A DNA stretch of 64,000 nt from an uncultured Roseicyclus sp. (lineage in GTDB: Bacteria; Pseudomonadota; Alphaproteobacteria; Rhodobacterales; Rhodobacteraceae): assembly GCA_947489665.1 (NCBI GenBank), contig CANLEH010000004.1, forward strand, positions 124,001 through 188,000, given 5' to 3'. The notes under the pieces were generated by a model. That model saw nothing but the letters and a program-made list of their open reading frames with translations. It had not been told where the DNA came from and did not search any database. A program made the position numbers and the translations under genes. Positions 44,769 to 53,406 of the stretch are shown piece by piece. Each line of letters starts with the position of its first letter. Position 1 is the stretch's first letter.

Positions 44769-44930
44769 AACCAAATTTTTGAATAGGTAACCAAAAATGT
44801 CCACTCTTGGTTACAATCAATGCATTTCTAACCAATCCCGTAAAGTTTTTGGTTTGTTTTTTATATGTTCTGAAAAACTTTAAGCAAAAATTAATAATAC
44901 ATTAAAAAAAAATGAAATTCAGAGTGTGCC
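44769..44930. other. AT-rich non-coding region with repeated ACCAA/TTGGT
   Basis: GTAACCAA (44787-44794) and TTGGTTAC (44807-44814) form a perfect inverted repeat with a 12-base spacer. Further ACCAA/TTGGT units occur near 44770, 44834 and 44851, followed by an A-rich tract (44870-44920). Probably the promoter/operator region of the insert. No ORF is supported between 44612 and 45100. Confidence 0.55.
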
Positions 44931-45100
44931 CTAACCGGATTGTGCAAGTTCGAAAAGTTGACTTGTTTGACCATGATGCTCCGGCTGTCTGGAGGACGAC
45001 AGCGACATACTGTCCATGATTGCGAATTTGCAAAAGCGAACGGATGTTTCAGTGCCTTTGCTAACTTCCCAAAGGTTTGTGCAGCCTGCTACATGAAACG

Positions 45101-45916
45101 CTAGTTTGTCTCGGCATCTGGTTGGTTGTAGCGAATCCACAAATCCGGCCGCCTCTCCAACGTCAAATTCTCCGCCTGCTCCCGCCGCCATTTCGCGACC
45201 GCGCCATGGTCGCCAGACAGCAGGACCGGAGGGATGTCGTGGCCGCGCCATTCCGCTGGCTTGGTGTATTGCGGGTGCTCCAGGAGGTCGTTCTGGAAGC
45301 TCTCCTCCTGCGTGCTTTCCGCGTTGCCAAGGACACCTGGGATCAGGCGCACCGTCGCATCGAGCAGGACCTGCGCGGCCAGTTCCCCGCCGGTCAGGAC
45401 GTAGTCGCCGATGCTGATTTCTTCGAGCGCGTAGTGGTCGATCACCCGTTGATCGAGGCCTTCAAAGCGACCGCAGACCAACGTCATCCCCTCGGCTTGC
45501 GCGAAGCGTTCCGCGTCGCGTTGGTCAAAGGGTTTGCCACGTGGGGAAAGGTAGACGCGCGGCCATTTGGCTGGGTCGTTTGGTGTGCCGGACGAAGCCA
45601 TATCCAGCGCGCGGCCCATGACGTCGGGCTTCATCACCAGACCCGCGCCGCCACCCGCAGGTGTGTCATCGACCTGCCTGTGCTTGCCGGTGCCGAACGT
45701 TCGCAGTCCAATGGGCTCCAGCGCCCAAAGTCCGTCCTTCAAGGCCTTACCCGTCAGCGAGGCGCCAAGGACGCCGGGGAAGGTCTCAGGAAAAAGGGTC
45801 AGTACCTTTGCCGTCCATGCGCCTTTCAGGCGCGGCCGGTCTGTCATCAGCTCACGCGGTTGGAGGCTGGCGGATTGGCTAAGACGGCCATGGGACCGGG
45901 CAGGTTTGTCATTCAT
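45101..45916 (-). CDS. trmD: tRNA (guanine-N1)-methyltransferase TrmD
   Basis: SAM-dependent SPOUT enzyme making m1G37 in tRNA. The trefoil-knot motif [17 protein letters not shown] and [11 protein letters not shown] are present. Length 271 is longer than usual because of about 23 extra N-terminal residues; an internal ATG at 45847 (MTDRPRLKG) gives 248 residues and may be the true start. Its last 40 codons exist a second time at 43279-43402, so its 3' end may have been supplied by the insert. Confidence 0.95.
   Translation of the reverse strand: MNDKPARSHGRLSQSASLQPRELMTDRPRLKGAWTAKVLTLFPETFPGVLGASLTGKALKDGLWALEPIGLRTFGTGKHRQVDDTPAGGGAGLVMKPDVMGRALDMASSGTPNDPAKWPRVYLSPRGKPFDQRDAERFAQAEGMTLVCGRFEGLDQRVIDHYALEEISIGDYVLTGGELAAQVLLDATVRLIPGVLGNAESTQEESFQNDLLEHPQYTKPAEWRGHDIPPVLLSGDHGAVAKWRREQAENLTLERRPDLWIRYNQPDAETN
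45136..45216. repeat. Right direct repeat (attachment-like), inside trmD
   Basis: Second member of the pair with 43305-43385; identical core 45171-45194. Located within the trmD coding region about 60-115 bases before its stop. Confidence 0.8.
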
Positions 45917-46062
45917 GGGGCGGGTTTACGCCCGCGTGCGCGCGGGATCAATCGTGGCAGATGATGTCAGCATTGTTCAGAAATGCAGAGGTCCCATGCA
46001 TGGGCGTGCCTTGCCGAGCGCGAGCCATGGGCGTAGCTGTTGCGGCCCAAGGAGAGACGCCG

Positions 46063-46998
46063 ATGACATCCCCGATCCTGAAAGTCGACACGCTGACCAA
46101 GACCTATGAGGGCGGGTTCACCGCGCTCGATGCGGTCTCGCTTGAGATCATGGAGGGGGAGATCCTCGCTCTTCTGGGGCCGAACGGTGCCGGGAAGACA
46201 ACGCTGATCTCGGCGATCTGCGGGATTGTGCAGCCGACCAGCGGTGCTGTGACGGTGGGTGGCCATGACACGCAACGCGACTACCGCGAAGCACGTAAGC
46301 TGATCGGATTGGTGCCGCAGGAAATCAATCTTGAGCCATTTGAGAAGGTCATCAACACGGTGCGTTTCTCGCGTGGGCTGTTTGGCAAGGCGCCCGATGA
46401 CGCGAAGATCGAAGCGATCCTGCGCGACCTGTCTTTGTGGGACAAGAAAGACAGTGCCATCCGCGAGTTGTCGGGCGGCATGAAGCGCCGGGTTCTGATT
46501 GCCAAGGCGCTGAGCCATGAGCCGCGGGTGCTGTTCCTGGATGAGCCGACGGCGGGTGTCGACGTGGAATTGCGCCGTGACATGTGGGAGGTCGTGCGCC
46601 GCCTGCAGGAGTCTGGCGTGACGATCATTCTGACAACGCACTACATCGAAGAGGCCGAGGCGATGGCCGACCGGGTGGGCGTGATCAACAAGGGTCAAAT
46701 CCTGTTGGTCGAGGAGAAGGGCGATCTGATGGCTCGGATGGGTCAGAAGGAATTGCGCATTGATCTGGCGGCTCCTTTGGAGGCTGTGCCCGAGGCGGTG
46801 GCCGACCGCGATCTGGAACTGGCCGAGAATGGCAAGCGCCTGACCTATCGCTATGACACGCGCGCGGAGCGGACGGGCATTGTCCGGCTGCTGAGCGCCT
46901 TGCAGGAGGCGGGCGTTCAGGTAGCCGATGTGGAAACCAAGCAATCGAGCCTTGAGGAAATCTTCGTGGGCCTTGTTCAAGAGGGAGAGCAGCCATGA
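46063..46998 (+). CDS. ABC-2 type exporter, ATP-binding protein
   Basis: 311 residues from the ATG at 46063 behind AAGGAGAG. Walker [12 protein letters not shown]-loop [10 protein letters not shown], signature LSGGMKRRV, Walker [13 protein letters not shown] and H-loop TTHYIEEAE. Closest in style to YadG/NodI-type drug or polysaccharide exporters. An extension to 45961 lacks conservation. Its end overlaps the permease start (ATGA). It lies between trmD and rimM, which are usually adjacent. Confidence 0.95.
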   Translation: MTSPILKVDTLTKTYEGGFTALDAVSLEIMEGEILALLGPNGAGKTTLISAICGIVQPTSGAVTVGGHDTQRDYREARKLIGLVPQEINLEPFEKVINTVRFSRGLFGKAPDDAKIEAILRDLSLWDKKDSAIRELSGGMKRRVLIAKALSHEPRVLFLDEPTAGVDVELRRDMWEVVRRLQESGVTIILTTHYIEEAEAMADRVGVINKGQILLVEEKGDLMARMGQKELRIDLAAPLEAVPEAVADRDLELAENGKRLTYRYDTRAERTGIVRLLSALQEAGVQVADVETKQSSLEEIFVGLVQEGEQP

Positions 46999-47756
46999 AC
47001 CTGCAAGCTGTCCGCGCGATCTATCGCTTTGAAATGGCACGCACATTCCGCACGATTGCGCAGTCCATCGTGTCGCCGGTCCTGTCGACATCGCTCTACT
47101 TCGTGGTGTTCGGCACGGCGATTGGATCTCGCATCGACCAAGTCGAGGGGGTGAGCTATGGCGCGTTCATCGTGCCGGGGTTGATCATGCTGACGGTACT
47201 GACTCAGTCGATCTCGAACGCGTCGTTCGGGATCTATTTCCCGAAGTTTATCGGCACGATTTACGAGTTGTTGTCCGCCCCGGCCTCGTTCCTGGAAATC
47301 ACGGCGGGGTATGTGTTGGCCGCAGCGACGAAGTCATTCATGATCGGGATCATCATCCTAATCACGGCGTTTTTCTTCGTCGATCTGCAGATCCTGCATC
47401 CGGTCTGGATGCTGACCTTCCTTGTCCTGACATGCCTGTCTTTCAGCCTGTTCGGGTTCATCATCGGCATCTGGGCGCAGAATTTCGAGCAATTGCAGTT
47501 GATCCCGCTTTTGGCGGTGACGCCCTTGGTGTTCCTGGGGGGATCATTCTATTCGATCACCATGTTGCCGGATGTCTGGCAGACGATCAGCCTGTTCAAC
47601 CCGGTGGTCTATCTGGTGAGCGGCTTTCGCTGGAGTTTCTTTGGTACGGCGGATGTGGCTTTGGTCTGGTCGATCATCGCGATTCTGGGGTTCACCGGGG
47701 CGTGTATCTTGACCATCGGCTGGATCTTCAAAACCGGCTGGCGGATCCGCGCGTGA
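46995..47756 (+). CDS. ABC-2 type exporter, permease
   Basis: 253 residues, six membrane helices, beginning [32 protein letters not shown]; the ABC-2 signature region [13 protein letters not shown] is near the C-terminus. It pairs with the upstream ATPase, YadH/NodJ style. Substrate unknown. Followed by dispersed repeat copy B, convergent with rimM. Confidence 0.94.
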   Translation: MNLQAVRAIYRFEMARTFRTIAQSIVSPVLSTSLYFVVFGTAIGSRIDQVEGVSYGAFIVPGLIMLTVLTQSISNASFGIYFPKFIGTIYELLSAPASFLEITAGYVLAAATKSFMIGIIILITAFFFVDLQILHPVWMLTFLVLTCLSFSLFGFIIGIWAQNFEQLQLIPLLAVTPLVFLGGSFYSITMLPDVWQTISLFNPVVYLVSGFRWSFFGTADVALVWSIIAILGFTGACILTIGWIFKTGWRIRA

Positions 47757-47819
47757 TCTGAAGGAGCGGCTTGCGCCGCGTTGTTTTTGCCTCGCTTGCC
47801 TGCTGGCGCAGGCGGCACT

Positions 47820-47886
47820 CAGGCAAGGGGGCGCTGCCCCCGCCGCGCGTTGCGCGACTCCCCCGAGGTATTTTTGAAACAAGGAA
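47820..47886 (+). repeat. Dispersed GC-rich repeat, copy B
   Basis: AAGGGGGCGCTGCCCCC hairpin, then a GCGCGTTGCGCG hairpin and CTCCCCCGAGGTATTTTTGAA. The tail matches copy A in reverse orientation. Between convergent permease and rimM. Confidence 0.7.
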
Positions 47887-47891
47887 GAGTC

Positions 47892-48428
47892 CTAGTCGGT
47901 GTGTTTGCCCGTCTTGGCCGGAGCGTCCAGTAGGCCCTCTGGCGGGTCGATGATGGCGCGACCGGATGTGAGGTCGACGGTAGGCACGATGGCGGCAGTG
48001 AAGGGGATAAGGACGCCATTGCCGAGGCCTTTTCCGCGCACTTCCAACAGGTCGCCTGCGCCATGGTTGAGAACGGCGGCGATCTTGCCGATTGTCTCGC
48101 CACCCGTGTCGAGGACGGTGAGGCCGATCAGGTCGGTATGGTAGAACTCATCATCCGGCAAGTTAGGCAAGGCCGTGCGCGGGGCGTAAAGGCGGGTGCC
48201 CTTAAGCGCGTCGGCCTGTTCCTTGGTTTGCACGCCCGAGAGTTTGACCGCGTAGCCGGTTTTGACGGGGCGGGTCAGGGTGATCTTGTAGGTGGTGGTG
48301 CCATCCTCCGTCCCAAGCGGGCCGTAGGAAGCGATATCGGAAGGTTCCGCGCAGAAGCTTTTCACGCGCACTTCGCCGCGCACGCCAAAGGCGCCCATGA
48401 TGGCGCCGACGCAGATGTGGTCAGACAT
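47892..48428 (-). CDS. rimM: 16S rRNA processing protein RimM
   Basis: 178 residues from the ATG at 48428 ([25 protein letters not shown]). N-terminal RimM beta-barrel, then a PRC-barrel domain ([33 protein letters not shown]). Binds S19 during 30S maturation. Confidence 0.96.
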   Translation of the reverse strand: MSDHICVGAIMGAFGVRGEVRVKSFCAEPSDIASYGPLGTEDGTTTYKITLTRPVKTGYAVKLSGVQTKEQADALKGTRLYAPRTALPNLPDDEFYHTDLIGLTVLDTGGETIGKIAAVLNHGAGDLLEVRGKGLGNGVLIPFTAAIVPTVDLTSGRAIIDPPEGLLDAPAKTGKHTD

Positions 48429-48443
48429 CGGTGGCATTCTCCA

Positions 48444-48584
48444 TCAGCTTTGAAAATACACGGTGATCAAGACGAAAGCCGGGATCGAGAAAAGTGCTAC
48501 AAGCACGCCGCCCAAACGGTTTCCCGTGATGATCATTATGAGGCTGACCACAAGAAACAGAATAAAGAACGGAGCGACCCACAA
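48444..48584 (-). CDS. Small two-helix membrane protein between rpsP and rimM
   Basis: The open frame 48444-48644 starts inside the rpsP terminator, so the likely start is the TTG at 48584 behind AAAGG, giving about 46 residues: WVAPFFILFLVVSLIMIITG, then GVLVALFSIPAFVLITVYF. Two hydrophobic spans joined by a short NRLG turn. The family is not recognised and the start is uncertain. Confidence 0.45.
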   Translation of the reverse strand: MWVAPFFILFLVVSLIMIITGNRLGGVLVALFSIPAFVLITVYFQS

Positions 48585-48610
48585 GGCGCAAGCCTTTCTG
48601 TAGAAGAGCG

Positions 48611-48642
48611 AAAAAGGGGTGGGCGCAATACAGGCCCACCCC
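48611..48642 (-). terminator. Rho-independent terminator of rpsP
   Basis: On the minus strand GGGGTGGGC and GCCCACCCC pair perfectly around a 9-base loop, followed by five T. It separates rpsP from rimM, so rimM needs read-through or its own promoter. Confidence 0.9.
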
Positions 48643-48653
48643 AAGCAACATCC

Positions 48654-49088
48654 TTATTCGGATGCGGTTTCTTCGGCTGCGGCTTCCTCAGCGGGGGCCT
48701 CTTCAACCGGGGCTTCTTCCTCGGCGGGGGCGGCTGCGGCTTCTTCTGCGGCGGCGGCTTTGGCGGCTTTCTCTTCGGCGCGCTCGACGGCTTTCTTGCC
48801 GGGTTGCGCTTTTTGCATGTTGGCGCGCTCTTTCTTCTCGATCACGCCAGCGGCCTCAAGGAAGCGGCTCACGCGGTCGGTGGGCTGGGCGCCTTTGTCG
48901 AGCCAGTGCTGCACACGCTCCATGTCCATCTTCACGCGCTCTTCGCTGTCTTTGGGCAGGAGCGGGTTGTAGGTGCCGAGCTTTTCGATGAAGCGGCCGT
49001 CGCGGGGCATGCGGCTGTCTGCGGCCACGATGCGGTAGAAGGGGCGCTTTTTGGAGCCGCCGCGGGCCAGTCTGATTTTCATTGCCAT
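48654..49088 (-). CDS. rpsP: 30S ribosomal protein S16 with extended acidic tail
   Basis: 144 residues. The first 80 are standard S16 ([46 protein letters not shown]). The rest is an Ala/Glu-rich low-complexity tail (about residues 100-144) following a Lys-rich linker. Typical S16 is 80-90 residues; such tails occur in alphaproteobacteria. Confidence 0.96.
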   Translation of the reverse strand: MAMKIRLARGGSKKRPFYRIVAADSRMPRDGRFIEKLGTYNPLLPKDSEERVKMDMERVQHWLDKGAQPTDRVSRFLEAAGVIEKKERANMQKAQPGKKAVERAEEKAAKAAAAEEAAAAPAEEEAPVEEAPAEEAAAEETASE

Positions 49089-49128
49089 GAGTGATAACTC
49101 CTTGAATTGGCTGAGTAAGGCGGGTGCC

Positions 49129-49428
49129 TTACGATTGATGTTGCTCGTGATGGCGAATGACTTCGTCGATCACGAAACGTAGGAATTTCTTGGCGAATTC
49201 CGGGTCCAGATCGGCCCGGCTTGCCAGGTCTTCGAGCCGGGCGATCTGCGTGGCCTCGCGGGCCGGATCGCTCGGGGGAAGGTCGTGTTCGGCCTTCAAT
49301 TGGCCGACGGCCTGGGTGTGCTTGAAGCGCTCACCCAGGGTGTAAATGAGGATCGCATCGAGGCGGTCGATGCTGTCGCGGTGGCCTGCCAAAACCTCGG
49401 CGGCGCGCGTGGTGGCGTCTTGTGTCAT
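49129..49428 (-). CDS. Chorismate mutase (AroQ-type)
   Basis: 99 residues, all-helical, from the ATG at 49428 preceded by CGGAGGCCCC. AroQ-type pattern: [60 protein letters not shown]. Converts chorismate to prephenate for Phe/Tyr. A longer reading to 49683 is rejected. It lies between the GNAT array and rpsP, with a phased repeat immediately upstream. Confidence 0.93.
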   Translation of the reverse strand: MTQDATTRAAEVLAGHRDSIDRLDAILIYTLGERFKHTQAVGQLKAEHDLPPSDPAREATQIARLEDLASRADLDPEFAKKFLRFVIDEVIRHHEQHQS

Positions 49429-49453
49429 GGGGCCTCCGGGGCGGCAAAAACCG

Positions 49454-49505
49454 CTGTAGTGAAGCTGTAGTTTTCCTGTAGTTTTTCTGTAACTACATTT
49501 GTAGT
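49454..49505. repeat. CTGTA repeats phased at 11 bp
   Basis: CTGTA begins at 49454, 49465, 49476 and 49487, exactly 11 bases apart; a fifth TGTAGT follows at 49500. The last two units also form the palindrome ACTACATTTGTAGT (49492-49505), a TACA-N2-TGTA core like BlaI/CopY operators. Located 26 bases upstream of the chorismate mutase start, just after the GNAT stop. Confidence 0.75.
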
Positions 49506-49516
49506 GCATGCGCGGA

Positions 49517-50023
49517 TCATGCGGCGACCTCCTGCGGGCCGGGGTGGCGGAAGACCAGCGCGTCGGGATTGGGGTGCGCGGCCGCCTCATCGCGGGTGCA
49601 GCCGAGCCGTTCGGCGAGCGCAATGGAGCGCGTGTTGTCGCGGTGGATGTAGCTGACGGCGGTGTCCCAGCCGAAGGGGCCATAGCATTGGATGCGCACG
49701 GCCTGGGCGGCCTCGTAGGCGTATCCCTTGCCCTCGAAGCCGTCCCAAATCAGCCAGCCGATCTCACGCTCGGGCCATTCGTCCGGATACCAGCAGCCAA
49801 CAAGACCGATGGGTGCGCCATCACGTTCGACGGTCCACATGCCGAAGCCGTGCAGGTGCCAATGGCCGATCTCGGCCGCGAAGAGAATCCAGGCGCTTTT
49901 CGGGTCTTTCGGACCGCCGGTGTGGATGGACCGATCCGAGGCGAAGAAATCGCGGAAGGCGGGATAGTCGCGCGCCTCGGGGCCGCGCAGGGTGAGCCGT
50001 GCGGTGTGGAGGACAGGGATCAT
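49517..50023 (-). CDS. GNAT N-acetyltransferase, array copy 1
   Basis: 168 residues from the ATG at 50023 (MIPVLHTARLTLRGPEARDYPAFRDFF). RimJ/RimL-like GNAT with the acetyl-CoA loop DGFEGKGYAYEAAQAV and SYIHRDNTRSIALAERLGC. The start overlaps the stop of copy 2 (ATGA). Substrate unknown: protein N-termini, antibiotics or small amines are all possible for this family. Confidence 0.88.
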   Translation of the reverse strand: MIPVLHTARLTLRGPEARDYPAFRDFFASDRSIHTGGPKDPKSAWILFAAEIGHWHLHGFGMWTVERDGAPIGLVGCWYPDEWPEREIGWLIWDGFEGKGYAYEAAQAVRIQCYGPFGWDTAVSYIHRDNTRSIALAERLGCTRDEAAAHPNPDALVFRHPGPQEVAA

Positions 50024-50514
50024 GCCGCACCTCCATGCACCCAGACTTCGCAGTCCGGATCGTGGGCGGCCATCACGCCACCGAAGCGTGCGCCAAGTTT
50101 TTCGGCGACGCGTTTGGAAGCACCGTTTTCGCGGTCGATGTAGCTGACGATGCGGATTTGACCGAGAGCTGTCGCAGCCCAATCGAGGACCGTGCGCGCA
50201 GCCTCGGTCGCGTAGCCTTTTCCCTGGCCGTCGGTGTAAACGTTCCAACCGATTTCCACGTCGTCGTGATGCGGCGGGTGGTGCAGTCCGCAGGTTCCGA
50301 CCACGCCATTTGCATCGACGAGGGTGAACCAGCCGAAGCCAAAAAGCTCCCAATGGCCGCGATCACCGGAGAAGTAGTACCAGCTTTTCGAGGCCGGGAC
50401 CGGACCGCCGATATGCGTGGTGGTATCAGAGGCGTAGAAATCGCGGTAGGCGGGCCAGTCGGCGAGCGTTGGCACGCGCAGGGTCAGGCGTTCGGTGGTC
50501 AGGGTCACGCTCAT
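50020..50514 (-). CDS. GNAT N-acetyltransferase, array copy 2
   Basis: 164 residues. TTERLTLRVPTLADWPAYRDFYASD at the N-terminus, acetyl-CoA loop TDGQGKGYATEAARTV, then SYIDRENGASKRVAEKLGARFGG. Overlaps neighbours on both sides by ATGA. Confidence 0.88.
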   Translation of the reverse strand: MSVTLTTERLTLRVPTLADWPAYRDFYASDTTTHIGGPVPASKSWYYFSGDRGHWELFGFGWFTLVDANGVVGTCGLHHPPHHDDVEIGWNVYTDGQGKGYATEAARTVLDWAATALGQIRIVSYIDRENGASKRVAEKLGARFGGVMAAHDPDCEVWVHGGAA

Positions 50515-51050
50515 GCCAGCACCTCCGCGAAGGGTGGGTGGCGGTAGACGACATCGTCGGGGTGCGGGCCGGAGGCGGCGCGGTCGATGGTGCAGCCCAT
50601 CCGTTCTGCGAGCGCAATGGAGCGGGTGTTGGCGGCGTCGATATAGCTGACCGCCGTTTCCCAGCCGAGTACGTCATAGGCGTAGCGGCGGATTTCGACC
50701 ATCGCCTCGTAGGCATAGCCTTGGCCCTCGGCGTCAGCGTCCCAGATCGTCCAGCTGAGTTCGGGTTCGGGCCAGCCTTCGGGGTTCCATGGGCCCATGG
50801 AACCGATGGGTTTGTCGGAGCCTTTGGGTTGGAGGACGTAGACGCCGTAGCCACGCAGGTGCCAGTGGCCGGACAGGATCGCGAGGATGCGCCAGGCATG
50901 GCTGACATCCTTGTCTGCACCGCCGCCGATGAAGCTGGCCCGGTCGGACATGACGAAGGGGGCGAGCACGTCAAAATCGCTCGCCTCTGGGGCGCGGAGG
51001 ATCAGACGCTCAGTCCCGAGCTGGGGGATATCCACAAGGCGGGGGATCAT
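50511..51050 (-). CDS. GNAT N-acetyltransferase, array copy 3
   Basis: 179 residues from the ATG at 51050 (MIPRLVDIPQLGTERLILRAPEASDF). Acetyl-CoA loop DADAEGQGYAYEAMVEI, then SYIDAANTRSIALAERMGC. Closest to copy 1 in the C-terminal motif. A longer reading to 51149 overlaps copy 4 and is rejected. An 88-base gap separates it from copy 4. Confidence 0.88.
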   Translation of the reverse strand: MIPRLVDIPQLGTERLILRAPEASDFDVLAPFVMSDRASFIGGGADKDVSHAWRILAILSGHWHLRGYGVYVLQPKGSDKPIGSMGPWNPEGWPEPELSWTIWDADAEGQGYAYEAMVEIRRYAYDVLGWETAVSYIDAANTRSIALAERMGCTIDRAASGPHPDDVVYRHPPFAEVLA

Positions 51051-51138
51051 GCCGCATTCCTCCACAAGGTTGAGAAACCGCAAAGGATTGGACGGGAAAC
51101 GGTGGATAAATCTGTGAGTATGGCTCGGATGTGCAAGA

Positions 51139-51699
51139 TCATGCGGCATCTCCGTGCCGCCATACCTCGATGGTCACGTTTTCGGTTTCCGCGATCTGCG
51201 TCTCTGCGGCGGCATCGCGCTGCGCGCCTAGGCGGCGGGCGACGGCGCTGGATGCGGCATTGTCGGGGTCGATGTAGCTGACGCAGGTGGGCAGGTGCGA
51301 CAGGCCGAAATCACGGGCGGCTTTGGCGGCTTCAGTGGCGTAGCCATGGCCGTGATGCTCGGGCAGATACATCCAGCCAAGCTCAGGTTCGTCGTCGCCC
51401 CATTCGAGGCCAACATGGGTGAACCCAACGAGCGTGCTGTCGTGCAGTTCGACCGCCCAAAGGCCATGACCATGGAGCATCCAACCGGCGGAGTAGTAGC
51501 TGAACTCCGTCCAGGCTTCTTCGGCGTCCGCCTCAAACGGGGGCGCGGCGAAGATCGCGGTCCAGGCGGGGAGGTCGTGCAAGGTGGGCGCGCGCAGGCG
51601 CAGGCGTGCGGTTTCCAGCACCGGGATGGAGGCCCGATGCATCGCCGCAGCGTCCGCTGCCGGCCCCGTGGGGGGCTGGGTGCAGCGCTTTGCGGTCAT
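51139..51699 (-). CDS. GNAT N-acetyltransferase, array copy 4
   Basis: 186 residues starting at the ATG overlapping the ffh stop (ATGA), or 167 from an ATG at 51642 (MHRASIPVLETARLRLRAPTL). Acetyl-CoA loop LPEHHGHGYATEAAKAA, then SYIDPDNAASSAVARRLGA. First gene of the array after ffh. Confidence 0.86.
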   Translation of the reverse strand: MTAKRCTQPPTGPAADAAAMHRASIPVLETARLRLRAPTLHDLPAWTAIFAAPPFEADAEEAWTEFSYYSAGWMLHGHGLWAVELHDSTLVGFTHVGLEWGDDEPELGWMYLPEHHGHGYATEAAKAARDFGLSHLPTCVSYIDPDNAASSAVARRLGAQRDAAAETQIAETENVTIEVWRHGDAA

Positions 51700-53204
51700 T
51701 TCTTCTTGTCGCCCCCGAGGCCCGGGAGGCCGGGCATGCCGCCCGGAAGGCCACCGCCCATACCCTTCATGGCCTGTTCCAAAGCTGCGGGGTCCATCTT
51801 GGATGGGTCCATGCCGGCGGGCAGTCCGCCGGGCATCCCACCGGGCATGCCGCCTTTGCCCAGAAGCGCGCCGAGGCCGCCCTTCATCATGCCCTTCTTG
51901 CCCATCTTGCCGAGCTTCTTCATGGCATCGGCCATCTGGCGCTGCATCTTGAGAAGCTTGTTGAGGTCTGAGACCTCTTGCCCCGCACCGGCGGCGATGC
52001 GCTTCTTGCGGGAGGCTTGGAGGAGGCCCGGATTGGCGCGTTCGCGTTTGGTCATGGAGTTGATCAGCGCGATCTGGCGTTTGACCATCGTGTCGTCAAA
52101 GCCCGCCTCTTCGATCTGTTTCGACATTTTGGCCATGCCGGGCATCATGCCCATCATGCCCTGCATGCCGCCCATCTTCTGCATCTGCTCAAGCTGGCTG
52201 CGCAGGTCGTTCATGTTGAACATGCCCTTCTGGAAGCGCTTCATCATGCGCTCGGCCTGTTCGGCCTCAAGGGTTTCCTGCGCTTTCTCGACGAGGGCCA
52301 CGATGTCGCCCATGCCGAGGATGCGGCCCGCGATGCGTTCGGGCTCAAAGGTCTCGATGGCGTCCATCTTTTCGCCGAGACCGACAAAGCGGATCGGTTT
52401 GCCGGTGATCTGTCGCATGGAGAGCGCAGCACCGCCGCGGCCATCGCCGTCCATCCGGGTGAGGACGACGCCGGAGACGCCGATCTTGTCGTCGAACTCG
52501 GTGGCGACGTTCACGGCGTCCTGCCCGGTGAGGCCGTCAACGACGAGCAGCGTTTCACGGGGTTGGGCCACGTCGCGGACGGCGGCGGCTTGCGCGATCA
52601 GTTCCTGGTCGATGTGCAACCGGCCTGCGGTGTCGAGCATGTAGACGTCGTAGCCCGCGAGGGAGGCTTGGGTCTTGGCGCGCTTGGCGATCTGGACGGG
52701 GTCTTCGCCGGGCACGATGGGCAGCGTGTCGACGCCGATCTGCGTGCCGAGGATGGCCAGTTGTTCCATGGCCGCGGGGCGGTTGGTGTCGAGGGACGCC
52801 ATGAGGACTTTCTTGCCCTCGCGGTCCTTGAGGCGCTTGGCGAGTTTGGCGGTGGTCGTCGTCTTGCCCGAGCCCTGGAGACCCACCATGAGGATCGGGG
52901 CGGGCGGATTGTCGATTTTGAGTTTGCCGGGGTCGCTGTCGCCGGTGAGGGTGGCGATCAGCTCATCATGGACGATCTTGATGACCTGCTGGCCGGGCGT
53001 GACCGATTTGGTGACGGCGGCACCGGTGGCTTTCTTTTCGACTGCTTTGATGAAGGAGCGGGCGACGGGGAGGGAGACGTCGGCTTCCAGCAAGGCGACG
53101 CGCACTTCGCGCATGGCGGTGCGGACGTCATCCTCGCTGAGCGCGCCTTGCTTGGTGAGGCGGTCAAAGACGCCGGAAAGGCGTTCGGACAGATTTTCAA
53201 ACAT
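51696..53204 (-). CDS. ffh: Signal recognition particle protein Ffh
   Basis: 502 residues. N domain (about 1-85), G domain with P-loop GLQGSGKTTTTAKLA, DTAGRLHID and TRMDGDGRGGAALS, then a Met/Gly-rich M domain (MFNMNDLRSQLEQMQKMGGM...) ending in Gly/Met/Pro repeats. Binds signal sequences and 4.5S RNA for co-translational targeting. Heads the ffh-GNAT-chorismate mutase-rpsP transcript. Confidence 0.98.
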   Translation of the reverse strand: MFENLSERLSGVFDRLTKQGALSEDDVRTAMREVRVALLEADVSLPVARSFIKAVEKKATGAAVTKSVTPGQQVIKIVHDELIATLTGDSDPGKLKIDNPPAPILMVGLQGSGKTTTTAKLAKRLKDREGKKVLMASLDTNRPAAMEQLAILGTQIGVDTLPIVPGEDPVQIAKRAKTQASLAGYDVYMLDTAGRLHIDQELIAQAAAVRDVAQPRETLLVVDGLTGQDAVNVATEFDDKIGVSGVVLTRMDGDGRGGAALSMRQITGKPIRFVGLGEKMDAIETFEPERIAGRILGMGDIVALVEKAQETLEAEQAERMMKRFQKGMFNMNDLRSQLEQMQKMGGMQGMMGMMPGMAKMSKQIEEAGFDDTMVKRQIALINSMTKRERANPGLLQASRKKRIAAGAGQEVSDLNKLLKMQRQMADAMKKLGKMGKKGMMKGGLGALLGKGGMPGGMPGGLPAGMDPSKMDPAALEQAMKGMGGGLPGGMPGLPGLGGDKKK

Positions 53205-53406
53205 GGGCGGTGCCCCTTCTCGCGGTTTGCCGGGTGAACCCCCTAGATGGGGGCGGTGCCCGTGAACCCAAGTCCCAATGCGACTTACCCCCGTGGGCGA
53301 AACTCGCTGACGGGGGGCGATCCTACGAACGCGCGCGGGACCGGGAAGCTTTGGCTTTCCGGCTATTCGAGAGTGCGTTTAAGTGGATTCCGGTGCCCTG
53401 TCAAAC

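Larger units (their letters stand above)
43340..45170. mobile_element. 1.83-kb low-GC insert at the 3' end of trmD
   Basis: The stretch between the two trmD 3' copies has much lower GC than its neighbours and splits the conserved trmD-rplS pair. It encodes one 322-residue protein, one 26-residue peptide and an AT-rich non-coding region. The structure matches integration at a gene end where the incoming DNA supplies a replacement 3' end. No integrase or transposase is present, so it would be a remnant, a satellite needing another element's enzyme, or the product of recombination with a divergent trmD. Confidence 0.65.

Noticed and set aside
44514-44786. 90-codon plus-strand ORF in the insert
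   Set aside because: No ribosome site, mixed composition, and it overlaps the better supported 26-residue peptide on the minus strand.
43340-45170. Prophage or insertion sequence
   Set aside because: No integrase, transposase, phage protein or terminal inverted repeats; only the direct trmD repeats support mobility.
45077-45964. 295-codon plus-strand ORF
   Set aside because: Antisense to trmD, which is fully supported.
48063-49094. 343-codon plus-strand ORF with Gly/Phe repeats
   Set aside because: Shadow of rimM and of the Ala/Glu tail of rpsP; the repeats mirror GCC/GAG codons.
51978-53237. 419-codon plus-strand ORF
   Set aside because: Mirror of ffh with low-complexity GLDV-type composition; no motif.
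53205-53406. Possible RNA gene upstream of ffh
   Set aside because: One 9-base stem (53341-53362) is seen but no 4.5S RNA tetraloop/asymmetric-loop pattern and no terminator; left as ffh promoter region.
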